NCBI GenBank assembly: GCA_023974075.1
Contig: JAMFTG010000209.1
Span: 47,501-111,500, forward strand
From: Chaenocephalus aceratus
Lineage: Eukaryota; Chordata; Actinopteri; Perciformes; Channichthyidae
DNA: 64,000 nucleotides
Direction of reading: 5' to 3'
The notes beneath the pieces were generated by a model. The model did not search any database, was not told where the DNA came from, and saw only the letters and a program-made list of their open reading frames with translations. Numbering within the stretch: position 1 is the stretch's first letter; each line of letters opens with the position of its first letter. Below, piece after piece: positions 18,348 to 29,144 of this stretch. The position numbers and the translations under genes are program-made.

Positions 18348-20788
18348 ACCTTTTCATTATTATACCTATTATTTAAAGGGGACCTATTGCAAAATCCACT
18401 TTTCTACATCAACATGTGTCCCCTCTTCTTCATGTCTCTTCTACATCAACATGGTGTCCCCTCTTCTCCATGTCTCTTCTACATCAACATGTGTCCCCTC
18501 TTCCTCATGTCTCTTCTACATCAACATGTGTCCCCTCTTCTTCATGTCTCTTCTACATCAACATGTGTCCCCTCTTCTTCATGTCTCTTCTACATCAACA
18601 TGTGTCCCCTCTTCTTCATGTCTCTTCTACATCAACATGTGTCCCCTCTTCTTCACGTCTCTTCTACATCAACACGTGTCCCCTCTTCTCCATGTCTCCT
18701 CTACATCAACACGTGTCCCCTCTTCTTCATGTCTCTTCCACATCAACATGTGTCCCCTCTTCCTCATGTCTCCTCTACATCAACACGTGTCCCCTCTTCT
18801 TCATGTCTCTTCTACATCAACATGTGTCCCCTCTTCTTCATGTCTCTTCTACATCAACACGTGTCCCCTCTTCTCCATGTCTCTTCTTCATCAACATGTG
18901 TCCCCTCTTCTTCATGTCTCTTCCACATCAACATGTGTCCCCTCTTCCTCATGTCTCCTCTACATCAACACGTGTCCCCTCTTCTTCATGTCTCTTCCAC
19001 ATCAACATGTGTCCCCTCTTCCTCATGTCTCTTCTACATCAACATGTGTCCCCTCTTCTTCATGTCTCTTCTACATCAACATGTGTCCCCTCTTCTCCAT
19101 GTCTCTTCTACATCAACACGTGTCCCCTCTTCTCCATGTCTCTTCTACATCAACATGTGTCCCCTCTTCTCCATGTCTCTTCTACATCAACACGTGTCCC
19201 CTCTTCTCCATGTCTCTTCTACATCAACACGTGTCCCCACTTCTTCATGTCTCTTCTACATCAGCATGTGTTCCCTCTTCTTCACGTCTCTTCTACATCA
19301 ACATGTGTCCCCTCTTCTTCATGTCTCTTCTACATCAACATGTGTCCCCTCTTCTTCATGTCTCTTCTACATCAACATGTGTCCCCTCTTCTTCATGTCT
19401 CTTCTACATCAACATGTGTCCCCTCTTCTTCATGTCTCTCCTACATCAACATGTGTCCCCTCTTCTACATCAACATGTGTCCCCTCTTCTCCATGTCTCT
19501 TCTACATCAACATGTGTCCCCTACATCAACATGTGTCCCCTCTTCTTCATGTCTCTTCTACATCAAACATGTGTCCCCCCTCTTCTTCATGGTCTCTTCT
19601 ACATCAACATGTGTCCCCTCTTCTTCATGTCTCTCCTACATCAAACATGTGTCCCCTCTTCTACATCAACATGTGTCCCTCTTCTCCATGTCTCTTCTAC
19701 ATCAACATGTGTCCCCTCTTCTCCATGTCCTCTTCTACATCAACATGTGTCCCCTCTTCTTCATGTCTCTTCTACATCAACATGTGTCCCCTCTTCTCCA
19801 TGTCTCTTCTACATCAACATGTGTCCCCTCTGTGGAAAGAGACTCTGAAAGTTTCAGGAACAAAGATTTTCTCTCTTTTTGATCCATTTCTATAAAAACC
19901 TGTCTGAAAATGAGCTGATCAGATTTTGGCCACTTTATGATGTCATAACGATGTGTGGTCTTGTGTAACCATTAGCCAATCAGCAACAAGGTAACCCCCC
20001 CCCCCCCATTGAGTTCTTTGTAACCAAATGTCTCTCAGAGGGGCGTGGGGAGGGGCTCCTTACTTTCATCTAAAGTAACAGACAGAGAATCAGCACTTTG
20101 GAAACAGGGCTGAAACAGAGGGGATTATGGGTAATGCTGCAATGATCTGTTTGGTGTTTCAGCCAATCAGAGACAGGCTATGTATTGATGAGAAAGAGTA
20201 TGATAGGGGACCTTTAATATGAACATGTGATTAATGCCGGTGTTCAGGTGGTGAGGAAGACGACGACCCCCGAAGGCGAGGTGATCCCGATCCATCAGAT
20301 CGATGTCCAGACGGAGACGGTCGTCGCTAACAACAACCTCTTCCTGTTAGCCCCGCTCGTCATCTGCCACGTCATCGACAAGCACAGGTAACACAAGATG
20401 CATTCATGACCTGGGTTCAACGAAGTAAAGATGTTTGTTTCTATTTATTTGTTTATTTATATGATTGTTAATTTTTTTTTTTTTTTATTATTTTAATGTC
20501 TGATTGCAGATCTTTTTTTTAATGATTTAAAACCATTGTATTATTATTATTATTATTATTATTAACACCTTTTTTATGATTAAGATTTACATTTTCATGA
20601 GTATTTAATTTGTATATGTAATTGCACACTTACCTTTAATTTCTTATGTTTCTATAAATATTTAATTTTATGTTTTATATACAGTCACTTATAAATCTAA
20701 TTTCCCCCGAAGATAAATATTGTAATTATGACTAACTTAAAAACAAGGGATTGTGCAAAATTGTAGACTCATTCCTGCATCAGTGTTG

Positions 20789-20859
<71 letters not shown>

Positions 20860-20922
20860 CGTCTGTATGTGTCTGTGTGTCTGTGGGTGTGTCTCTGTGT
20901 GGGTGTGTGTGTGTGTGTGTGT

Positions 20923-20956
<34 letters not shown>

Positions 20957-20985
20957 TGTGTGTGTCTGTGTGTCTGTGGGTGTGT

Positions 20986-21047
<62 letters not shown>

Positions 21048-21060
21048 TGGCTGTGGGCGG

Positions 21061-21093
<33 letters not shown>

Positions 21094-21351
21094 CATCTGT
21101 ATGTGTCTGTGTGCGTGTCTCTGTGTGTGTGTGTGTGTGTGTGTATGTGTACGTGTGTGTATATGCATGTGTCTGCATGTATGTGTGTGTGTGTGTGTGT
21201 GTATGTGTGTGTGTGTGTGTGTGTACGTGCGTGTGTACATGTGTGAGTACTTATATGTTAATATACTGTATATTAGTATTTCTACAGTCCCTATATGGGT
21301 ATTCACGTGGATATGACATTAATATATATTTGCTTCTGTATATATTTATGG

Positions 21352-21425
<74 letters not shown>

Positions 21426-22575
21426 CCCTCTGTACGACCTGTCGGCGATGGAGCTCCAGTGCAGCGACCTGGAGGTGATCGTGATCCTCGAAGGAGTCGT
21501 GGAGACGACCGGCATCACGACTCAGGCCAGGACCTCCTACATCTCCGACGAGATCCAGTGGGGACACCGCTTCGGGCCCATCGTGACGGAGGAGGACGGC
21601 GTCTACTCCGTGGACTACTCCAAGTTTGGGAACACCGTCAAGGTGAGAGACAACAAACCGGTCTTCAGATTCATGCACAAAATATTAGAAAACATATATA
21701 TATGACTTCCTGTTTCAATGTATGTTGTTATTATTTTGTACTACGATACAAAAGACAGTTGTTAAGTGACTTTCAAAGCAAAAAGTCATGTGAATTTTTA
21801 CTCACAATTTCAGGCCGCCACTATAAAATAATTACTTAAATTAAAATGTTAAATAAGTACCGTACTTTTCAGACTATAAAGCGCACCTGCATATAAGCCG
21901 CAGCAGCTAAATTGTCCGTCTGTCTTGCTCTCGTTCTGTCTCTCGGTTCCACTTTTACTTTGGCGCGCGACCTGTCTCACTCTTTTCCCGCCTCCAGCTT
22001 TTCCTGCTGGAGCCGCCGCTTCAAGGTGGCGGGCGCGGACAGGTCCTAGAGCCCGTAGGGTTAAGGTGGTTAATTTTACCTGTAAAATCCATAGATTTAG
22101 GAGGTTCCCTAGCGGCCGTTAGCGGTACAAAAAAAAATGGGGGGAAAAGTCGCGGCTTATAGTCCGAAAAGTACGGTAAATATATAATTATTTTAAAATA
22201 AAATACAATGTGTTATAATTCTCAAAATTAATAATAATGTCTTATTTAAAGTTAAGTTACTTATTCATTTTATTATATATTTTTATTTTTTATATATATA
22301 TATTTATATTTCTTCAGGTGACGACGCCCCGCTGCAGCGCCAGAGAGCTGGACGAGAAGCCCTCCATCTTGATCCAGACGCTACAGAAGAGCGAGCTGTC
22401 GCACCAGAACTCTCTGAGGAAGAGGAACTCCATGCGGCGAAACAACTCCATGCGTAAAGGCGCGGCGGCGGGGGGGAGCGGGGGGCTCCGGAGGAACAAC
22501 TCCGGCATCGCATCCACTAAAGTGCAGTTCTTCAGCCCCGGAGACGGAGGCCAGAGCATGAACGCCGTCACCTGA
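10779..22575 (+). CDS. kcnj8: kcnj8, inward rectifier K+ channel Kir6.1
   Basis: Pore-forming subunit of K-ATP channels; four Kir6.1 subunits assemble with four SUR2 subunits. There are six coding exons: 10779-11125, 17873-18021, 18132-18292, 20248-20387, 21426-21642 and 22318-22575. Joined, they give 1272 bases, or 423 codons plus stop, against about 424 residues in mammals. Visible features are the start [13 protein letters not shown], the slide-helix region [13 protein letters not shown]1 (TLVIF...[15 protein letters not shown]), the pore helix and TIGFG filter at about residues 131-135, TM2 ([14 protein letters not shown]), the cytoplasmic C-domain, and an RKR ER-retention signal near residues 372-374. 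All frames are intact. Kir6.1 rather than Kir6.2 is indicated by the [11 protein letters not shown] start, the SMRRNNSMR tail and the adjacent abcc9. Confidence 0.95.
11463..12020. mobile_element. TIR element with 6-bp flanking repeat
   Basis: The inverted termini are TACGGAGCCCCCTAGGGGA on the left and CTAGGGGGCTCCGTA on the right. CTTTTC flanks both ends (11457-11462 and 12021-12026), giving a candidate 6-bp target duplication. Inside is a perfect 22-bp palindrome at 11523-11544 centred on GCGAGATCTCGC. It lies in kcnj8 intron 1; the superfamily is not assigned. Confidence 0.7.
12480..13904. mobile_element. Repeat unit carrying the 57-bp array, interrupted by a hAT element
   Basis: Its opening (GGGTTTCCCCTTTCCTGTAG, then TATAGTGCATGTACATG) matches the sequence at 26985-27045 that also leads into a 57-bp minisatellite. 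This suggests the minisatellite is carried by a dispersed element. The segment resumes after the hAT insertion at 13706 and leads into the array with AAGTAGAGACACTACATACTG. Its outer boundaries are not certain. Confidence 0.6.
12617..13697. mobile_element. Nested hAT-like non-autonomous element
   Basis: The termini are TAGTGCTGCGTACC and GGTACGCAGCACTA. The flanking 8-mers GCTAGCGC (12609-12616) and GTTAGCGC (13698-13705) differ at one base. Terminal TAGNG and an 8-bp duplication are typical of hAT. The interior has repeated CCGGTAC and CCGGAC motifs and no transposase frame. Confidence 0.85.
13905..17840. repeat. 57-bp minisatellite array in kcnj8 intron 1
   Basis: About 69 copies of a 57-base unit containing CAGCAGGAGAGGACTCTTTA, AAGTAGAGACACTACATACT and GATATACACCTGAACATCAG. 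As 57 is divisible by 3, unbroken frames run on both strands; these are not genes. Copies before about 15290 keep exact period, while 15290-17400 carries many single-base indels. The array ends about 33 bases before kcnj8 exon 2. Confidence 0.97.
17873..18021 (+). CDS. kcnj8: kcnj8 coding exon 2 (pore and TM2)
   Basis: The acceptor is CCCCTCCTCAG. It encodes [20 protein letters not shown] and then TM2. The GFG selectivity filter is intact. The donor is CTCG|GTGAGA, phase 1. The intron before it matches the position of the single coding-region intron of mammalian KCNJ8. Confidence 0.95.
18132..18292 (+). CDS. kcnj8: kcnj8 coding exon 3
   Basis: The acceptor is CTCCCCGCAG. It encodes [20 protein letters not shown] and then [20 protein letters not shown], the first strands of the cytoplasmic domain. 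The donor CTGCAG|GTGTGT is the first base pair of a (GT)n tract. Confidence 0.94.
18293..18346. repeat. (GT)n microsatellite at kcnj8 exon 3 donor
   Basis: An uninterrupted GT run starts at the exon boundary, so the donor is part of the microsatellite. Confidence 0.9.
18373..20217 (+). mobile_element. TTAA-flanked MITE carrying a 37-bp minisatellite
   Basis: It starts TTAAAGGGGACCTATTG and ends TAGGGGACCTTTAA, so short inverted ends lie inside a TTAA on each side. That pattern fits piggyBac-like elements (TTAA target). The left third is the 37-bp array. The right part contains TGATGTCATAACGATGTG, GCCAATCAGCAACAAGG and GGATTATGGGTAATGC, shared with copies at 49045-49745 and 56390-56700. No transposase is present. 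It lies in kcnj8 intron 3. Confidence 0.75.
18405..19832. repeat. 37-bp minisatellite array in kcnj8 intron 3
   Basis: About 38 copies of a 37-base unit made of CTTCTACATCAACATGTGTC followed by CCCTCTTCTTCATGTCT. Variants are TTC/TCC/CTC before ATG and ATG/ACG. Copies after 19480 carry extra or missing bases. Long open frames across it are artefacts of the repeat. Confidence 0.96.
20248..20387 (+). CDS. kcnj8: kcnj8 coding exon 4
   Basis: The acceptor is GTGTTCAG. It encodes [20 protein letters not shown] through [15 protein letters not shown]. The donor is CACAG|GTAACA, phase 2. Confidence 0.94.
20388..20790. other. kcnj8 intron 4, AT-rich part
   Basis: AT-rich intronic DNA with a T run near 20470-20487 and an (ATT)n run near 20539-20563. 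No exon is seen. Confidence 0.6.
20791..21245. repeat. (TG)n-rich compound microsatellite
   Basis: Long TG tracts interrupted by TGTCTGTGTGTCTGTGGG and TATGTGTCTG blocks. One block, the GTCTGTGTGTCTGTGGGTGT segment, occurs twice. It lies in kcnj8 intron 4. Open frames through it encode only CV/TH dipeptides. Confidence 0.95.
21353..21423. repeat. (TG)n microsatellite forming a splice acceptor tract
   Basis: About 35 TG repeats run straight into TAG|C at the start of kcnj8 exon 5. There is no ordinary pyrimidine tract between the repeat and the AG. Confidence 0.9.
21426..21642 (+). CDS. kcnj8: kcnj8 coding exon 5
   Basis: Encodes [20 protein letters not shown], then [20 protein letters not shown] and [13 protein letters not shown], the conserved Kir C-terminal beta domain. 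The donor is GTCAAG|GTGAGA. Confidence 0.95.
21858..22178. mobile_element. TIR element (TACCGTACTTTTC ends), copy 1
   Basis: The left end is TACCGTACTTTTCAGACTAT and the right end ATAGTCCGAAAAGTACGGTA, an inverted pair. A second copy in the opposite orientation lies at 57488-57808. No convincing target duplication is visible here. It lies in kcnj8 intron 5. Confidence 0.75.
22318..22575 (+). CDS. kcnj8: kcnj8 coding exon 6 (C-terminal tail)
   Basis: Encodes [20 protein letters not shown], the RKR-containing tail ([17 protein letters not shown]) and a Gly/Ala-rich insert, and ends [13 protein letters not shown] with TGA. The [11 protein letters not shown] segment differs from mammals, where RRNNS repeats continue. 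Confidence 0.94.
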   Translation: MTTPRCSARELDEKPSILIQTLQKSELSHQNSLRKRNSMRRNNSMRKGAAAGGSGGLRRNNSGIASTKVQFFSPGDGGQSMNAVT

Positions 22576-23000
22576 CATGAGGCCGGCCTCCTGCTCCTCC
22601 TGGCGGTGAGGAGGATTCTGGGAAATGGAGTTTCTCCTTCTCTAACGGGACTCGCTCTCCTCCTGTTCCCTGCCTTATCTAAACTCGTCTCCTAACACTT
22701 GTATTTCTTTTATGTTTTTTTAGAATAATATTTCAAATCTTGCACTTCATTTCCGTCCCCATTGAACGTCACCACAATCCAATCATTTGTGATCTCTTAA
22801 TCGTTATAATTAAAGCAATACATTACGATCATTGGTGCCTTTTTGTGTTTTCTTACTGATTTAAATCACGGTTAACTACTATTAGTGGAAGCTAATGGCA
22901 ATAAATCACCGTACTGTAAGTGTGTGTTTTCACTTGAATTGTCTGTGTGTTGTTGGGGAATAAATGCACTTCTTCTTAATCTCAATTCATCAATCTGCCA
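22576..23000 (+). other. kcnj8: Probable kcnj8 3' UTR
   Basis: Non-coding DNA after the stop. ATTAAA at about 22810 and AATAAA at about 22960 are candidate poly(A) signals. Confidence 0.5.
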
Positions 23001-23937
23001 TTTTCAGAAGTCGTTTTTGTTTGATTTTATTTTTGGATTTTGTCACTTTTTCTCATTTTTGAAAGGTTTATATATATATTAGTATTTTGGGGGTTTTCTT
23101 TCAAGTCAGTGAATATTACTAGCATAGCACAATACACAGTGCCGGGGGTATTACATGTGCATTTAGTTTTATACAACCAAACTATTGCATTATTAGAAAA
23201 TGTACAAAATGCAAGGAAATTTGAATATTTAATGAAAAATATGGACATAGATTAAGAAGTTTTTGCAAGAAAATATGATAGTAAAAATAGATATTAATGC
23301 ATATAAATGTTTTTTCTTAGTAAGGTCACTGCATGAATACACCTGCTCCACAACCTCTTGTCTAATGTTATGTTACAATGAAAAATACTTTAGAATAATC
23401 CCTTCATGGCCACACATTTTATTATTTCCTGTAATGTAATGATCGATGCACAAGACGAATACTTTTCTTAGTAAACACTGTCAAATACTGTATTTGAATT
23501 GGAAATTAGGCCTTTTTAGGTCTTTTAATCCGATAAGATAACATGGACTTTAGTCAAGAGTAAGAGTGAAATAAAGGACAGTACAGATAAGAGTTCACAC
23601 AAGTATAATACAATTAAAATGATAACTGTTTAAAACAAGATATCACAACATCAAGGTAAAACGTTGAGCAGTATAACATATATTTAGTCCCTCCGTGTAT
23701 TAATAATATATACAATAAATATAAATAATACATAGATATAAAGTACTTGTGTCTTTCCAACACATGAATTTCTAACAAAAATGAAAATATAATATCAATG
23801 TTTTACGTGTTTGTATTTTGGTATCTTGGATCTTACGTACTCTTACGTCGCATTACGTCACCGTGACGTCGCGTTACGTCACCTTGACGTCGTCGCCCCC
23901 CGGAAGTGAGTCTGAGAAGGTGAAGCAGAAGGTAAAC
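23000..23937. other. kcnj8-echdc3 intergenic region with candidate echdc3 promoter
   Basis: AT-rich DNA. The last 130 bases change character and contain repeated TTACGTC/GTGACGTC motifs (about 23842-23893) that resemble CRE/ATF sites, just upstream of the echdc3 start codon. This may be the core promoter. Confidence 0.45.
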
Positions 23938-24074
23938 ATGGCTCGCAGTTTCCTCTGCAGATCTGTCGGAGTGCTTCAGCTCCTCAGGACTCAAACCCCG
24001 CTCTCAGGAACCCGGTGTTACTCTCACACAGAACCGGAACCGCTGACGTTAAGACAGCAAAACAACGGAATCAG
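23938..24074 (+). CDS. echdc3: echdc3 exon 1
   Basis: Encodes MARSFLCRSVGVLQLLRTQT and then a tail ending LRQQNNGI. The Arg/Leu/Ser-rich, acid-free start is typical of a mitochondrial targeting peptide. The donor is ATCAG|GTGCAG, phase 2. Confidence 0.85.
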
Positions 24075-25122
24075 GTGCAGTGAAGAAACGTGTGCAAACT
24101 GATTTCCAGGTGCAAAAACAGCATAATTATGGAGATAATGTGGATTTTATGGCGTTTTACTGAACCGAACAGCACGTAATTCCTCATGCAGTTAGGTTAT
24201 GGTTAAATCGGCTTATAGATATATTTTAAATGAAAAATCAGTATTAGTATGTGGCTCCTCCATGCATTATTGCACTGTTACATCCGCGTTTCCTTACCCA
24301 AGGTCTGGTGGTGCCACTAATAACATACTTGATATACTACTGAGTACTTTAATCTATGGAAACATATCATTAATAATGCAAAGGTAGAAAGTATGTAGCT
24401 AAATTGATTCATAGTTTGCACTAAACTGCATTTTGAGGTACTTTTATCGTCTTCTAGACATGTAATATCTTTTTTCTGGGATGATATAATTTGTTAGCAG
24501 CTTTAATATGCCAGTTAAGAACAACAAAATAATACCTATACAAATAAATGGATTAAACATTCAAACATTAACTTAAATAGATCAAATGTTACAGCTGTTA
24601 CATTATCATACACTTTCTGCACATTTTCTACATTTACTTTTTGTCAATACAGTATTTTGCACAATTTGTAAATCTTTCGGAATTTATGAGCTTGGATTTT
24701 GGTAAACTTCATTTTTCTGTGAACTACCACAGTACCCTTCAGCCTTTTGATAAACCTAGCTTTCATAACTGAACAAAGAAAGTACATTTTAGTCTAAATG
24801 TACGTCTTACGAGGAAGTGGAACATCATCTCCGGTAAAAACACGTCGTACGGGTTAGATTATAGAGTTGGGTTCATTTCTTTTGACTAAATCTGGGAGGC
24901 ATATTAAATTCCTCCGGTTAAAATGTCTGAAGGAGTAACTACTGAGTTCAACGTGACTGAACTTATTTGGTGTTTTTCTATCTCCTGCAAAACACACAGT
25001 TGTTGTATTCTCTAGGATGAATTGCAGTAATGTTTAAAGGCTGTACAACAATACACATGTCATGAAGATGGTCTGTAATATACAAACCAAACCTTTAAAA
25101 GGTAATACTCTTCTTGTCTCAG

Positions 25123-25244
25123 GAGAATAATACTGAACGATCCCAAGAAGAGGAATGCTCTGTCTCTGGCCATGCTGGAGTCCCTCAGAGAAAACCTGCT
25201 CACTGACGTCGACAGCGACGACCTCCGAGTGGTCATCATATCAG
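25123..25244 (+). CDS. echdc3: echdc3 exon 2
   Basis: The acceptor is TTGTCTCAG. It encodes RIILNDPKKRNALSLAMLES and ends DDLRVVIIS. The frame is intact. Confidence 0.88.
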
Positions 25245-25354
25245 GTGAGCATCATAAGGGAGTGTGTGCGTGTATTTCATTTTGTAATGTGTGTGTGTGT
25301 GTGTGTGGGGGGGGGGTTTGATTTGTAATATATGTGTGTGTGTGTGTGTGTCAG

Positions 25355-25451
25355 CCAGAGGCCCAGTGTTTCCTCCGGACACGACCTGAAGGAGCTGACG
25401 TCGGCTCAGGGACGAGAGTATCACACCAGAGTGTTTCACACCTGTTCAGAG
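25355..25451 (+). pseudogene. echdc3: echdc3 exon 3, frame lesion
   Basis: The acceptor is GTGTGTGTCAG, set in a TG microsatellite. The frame from exon 2 reads ARGPVF, then must shift to give SGHDLKELTSAQGREYHTRV. The lesion is at the TTT of 25369-25371, a homopolymer. Confidence 0.82.
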
Positions 25452-25462
25452 GTCAGTGTCTT

Positions 25463-25497
<35 letters not shown>

Positions 25498-26063
25498 CAC
25501 ACACACACACACACACTGCGCCTGATCGTGCATCCTCTTATTTACTGTTCTCTTTAATCGTCTGTGCTCCACTGAGTGCCGTTGACGATGGGGATTCATG
25601 TGAAATGGACATTGAGACTGGAAAATATATTTTCTTCCCTCACAGTAAATTCGTTTTTTTTTAATTATAAGACAGACAAGCTACAAAATATATAAATATT
25701 AACAATATCAAAAAAGAAAAATACAACCAACCCAAGATGGTGCCACGGATGACTACCTCTGTGTTGTCTTGCTGTACCAATTTCAATTCAATGTTGCACA
25801 GTATTGCACAAGCATGAATGCACATATTACATTTTTCTGAGTAATTTGGATATTCATATTTCTTGTTATTTTCTCTATTTACTTTATAATAAAAACATAT
25901 ATCATTTTTAAAATGGCTCTTCCTGTGTTTATGTTATACATCTTGTATTTGTTACCCTACTTGGCGATAAACTGGATTAAACTAGTTAATAAATCCTCTG
26001 TTTCTATAAACTATATTATTTATTTTATTTACTAATTATTAATTGAGTTCTCCCGTGCTCCAG

Positions 26064-26263
26064 GTAATGGCTCTGATTCAGGACATCCCTGTTCCGGTCA
26101 TCGCCATGGTGAACGGCGTTGCCACGGCGGCCGGTTGTCAGTTGGTCGCCAGCTGTGATGTTGCCGTGGCGACGGAGCAGTCCACTTTCGCCACCCCGGG
26201 GGTGAACGTCGGTTGTTCTGCTCCACGCCGGCCGTCGCCATCGGGAGAGCCGTGCCCAGGAAG
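26064..26263 (+). pseudogene. echdc3: echdc3 exon 4, frame lesion
   Basis: Encodes the crotonase oxyanion-hole region [20 protein letters not shown]. The frame breaks after GVNVG near 26213. The other frame continues with [16 protein letters not shown]. The exon should have a length divisible by 3 (phase 0 on both sides) but has 200 bases. Confidence 0.84.
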
Positions 26264-26781
26264 GTGAGATTATATCAGTCGTAACAGTTTCTTAAGATTC
26301 ATTTATTACCTTTTTATGCATTAAAAACTTTGAGGATTATATATATAATTTAAAAAACCTTCTGAACAATTAGCATACTGTATTATTGTCTCTAAAATAA
26401 TAATGGTATGTGCTAATAAATAAATGTTATGGCATATTTTGTCAAATGATTCAATATTATGTATTTAAAATATTTGTATTTCAACTATAAAACATATATA
26501 CATTTAGAGATATATACAACATATAATATACATAGATTATATATAGAAATATAAGAGTACATTTTTTAAATTTCATGTAAGAAAATGTCGAATTAAAGAA
26601 GAAATAATCATATAATTTAATAATTAAAAAGACAAATGTGTTTATTTTCTAAATATAAAAACAGACACATCCAACAAATGTAAATTATAATTTTCCATTC
26701 ATTTTATTTGTATTTATTGAGGGTAGCAGCCAATAAGAACATCTAGTTGTCCGTCCTGATTGCTTCCCTCTTTCTAACCAG

Positions 26782-26960
26782 GTTGCTATGGAGATGCTGT
26801 TAACAGGAAGTCCCCTCTCGGCCCATAATGCATTGCTGCACGGTCTCATCAGTAAGGTGGTGCCGGAGGATCGTCTGGAGGAGGAGACGTTATTGATCGC
26901 TCAGAGAATCTGTCAGGCGAGTCGCCCGGTCGTCGCCCTCGGGAAGGCCACGTTCCAGAG
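26782..26960 (+). CDS. echdc3: echdc3 exon 5
   Basis: The acceptor is TTTCTAACCAG. It encodes VAMEMLLTGSPLSAHNALLH and GLISKVVPEDRLEEE, and ends GKATFQ. The frame is intact. Confidence 0.88.
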
Positions 26961-26969
26961 GTGAGATTT

Positions 26970-27060
26970 TAAAGAGTCCCTGTAAAACTTTCTGGGTTTC
27001 CCCTTTTCCTGTAGTGAGTTATATAGGTTTTAGTGCATGTAAATGTCTGCAAGGCTAAAA
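26970..27060 (+). mobile_element. Leader of the element carrying the 57-bp array
   Basis: AAGAGTCCCTGTAAAACTTT, GGGTTTCCCCTTTTCCTGTA and GTTTTAGTGCATGTAAATG match the region at 12500-12560 that also precedes a 57-bp array. The right-hand part seen before the kcnj8 array is missing here. Confidence 0.55.
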
Positions 27061-29037
27061 TACACCTGAACATCAGCAGGAGGGACTCTTTAAAGTAGAG
27101 GACACTACATACTGATATACACCTGAACATCAGCAGGAGAGAACTCTTAAAGTAGAGACACTACATACTGATATACACCTGAACATCAGCAGGAGAGGAC
27201 TCTTTAAAGTAGAGACACTACACACTGATATTACACCTGAACATCAGCTAGGAGAGGACTCTTTAAAGTAGAGACCACTACATACTGATATACACTCTGA
27301 ACATCAGCAGGAGAGGACTCTTTAAAGTAGAGACACTACATACTGATATACACCTGAACATCAGCAGGAGAGGACTCTTTAAAGTAGAGACACTACATAC
27401 TGATATACACCTGAACATCAGCAGGAGAGGACTCTTTAAAGTAGAGACACTACATACTGATATACACCTGAACATCAGCAGGAGAGGACTCTTTAAAGTA
27501 GAGACTACTACTGATATACACCTGAACATCAGCAGGAGAGGACTCTTTAAAGTAGAGACACTACATACTGATATACACCTGAACATCAGCAGGAGAGGAC
27601 TCTTTAAAGTAGAGACACTACATACTGATATACCTGAACATCAGCAGGAGAGGACTCTTTAAAGTAGAGACACTACATACTGATATACACCTGAACATCA
27701 GCAGGAGAGGACTCTTTAAAGTAGAGACACTACATACTGATACACCTGAACATCAGCAGGAGAGGACTCTTTAAAGTAGAGACACCACATACTGATATAC
27801 ACCTGAACATCAGCAGGAGAGGACTCTTTAAAGTAGAGACACTACATACTGATATACACCTGAACATCAGCAGGAGAGGACTCTTTAAAGTAGAGACACT
27901 ACATACTGGTATACACCTGAACATCAGCAGGAGAGGACTCTTTAAAGTAGAGACACTACATACTGGTATACACCTGAACATCAGCAGGAGAGGACTCTTT
28001 AAAGTAGAGACACTACATACTGATACAGACCTGAACATCAGCAGGAGAGGACTCTTTAAAGTAGAGACACTACATACTGATACACACCTGAACATCAGCA
28101 GGAGAGGACTCTTTAAAGTAGAGACACTACATACTGATACACACCTGAACATCAGCAGGAGAGGACTCTTTAAAGTAGAGACACTACATACTGATACACA
28201 CCTGAACATCAGCAGGAGAGGACTCTTTAAAGTAGAGACACTACAGACTGATATACACCTGAACATCAGCAGGAGAGGACTCTTTAAAGTAGAGACACTA
28301 CATACTGATATACACCTGAACATCAGCAGGAGAGGACTCTTTAAAGTAGAGACACTACAGACTGATATACACCTGAACATCAGCAGGAGAGGACTCTTTA
28401 AAGTAGAGACACTACAGACTGATATACACCTGAACATCAGCAGGAGAGGACTCTCTTAAAGTAGAGACACTACATACTGATATACACCTGAACATCAGCA
28501 GGAGAGGACTCTTTAAAGTAGAGACACTACATACTGATATTACACCTGAACATCAGCAGGAGAGGACTCTTTAAAGTAGAGACACTACATACTGATATAC
28601 ACCTGAACATCAGCAGGAGAGGACTCTTTAAAGTAGAGACTCTACATACTGATATACACCTGAACATCAGCAGGAGAGGACTCTTTAAAGTAGAGGACAC
28701 TACATAGTGATATACACCTGAACATCAGCAGGAGAGGACTCTTTAAAGTAGAGACACTACATACTGATATACACCTGAACATCAGCAGGAGAGGACTCTT
28801 TAAAGTAGAGACACTACATACTGATATACACCTGAACGTCAGCAGAGAGAGGACTCTTTAACAGTAGAGACACTACATACTGATATACACCTGAACATCA
28901 GCAGGAGAGGACTCTTTAAAGTAGAGACACTACATACTGATATACACCTGAACGTCAGCAGGAGAGGACCTCTTTAAAGTAGAGACACTACATACTGATA
29001 TACACCTGAACGTCAGCAGGAGAGGACTCTTTTAAAG
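27060..29037. repeat. 57-bp minisatellite array in echdc3 intron 5
   Basis: About 35 copies of the same 57-base unit as in kcnj8 intron 1, on the same strand. Scattered single-base indels occur at both ends, and TACATACTG is replaced by TACAGACTG in some middle copies. It lies about 100 bases from the exons on both sides. Confidence 0.96.
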
Positions 29038-29144
29038 CACCAAAGTCGACCCTAAAGTCGTCGTATTTGGTATCTGGTGAAGAAATATCATGATATTTGA
29101 TGTACACACCCAGCTCTATTGTGTCCTCTGTTCTTCCTCCACAG

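Noticed and set aside
18103..19895. Three overlapping + strand frames of 488-581 codons (Phe/Tyr/Cys/Pro-rich)
   Set aside because: All three frames of the 37-bp array are open because no frame of the unit has a stop. They lie inside a transposable element in kcnj8 intron 3.
20737..21425. Cys-Val and Thr-His dipeptide frames
   Set aside because: Direct translation of TG/CA microsatellites.
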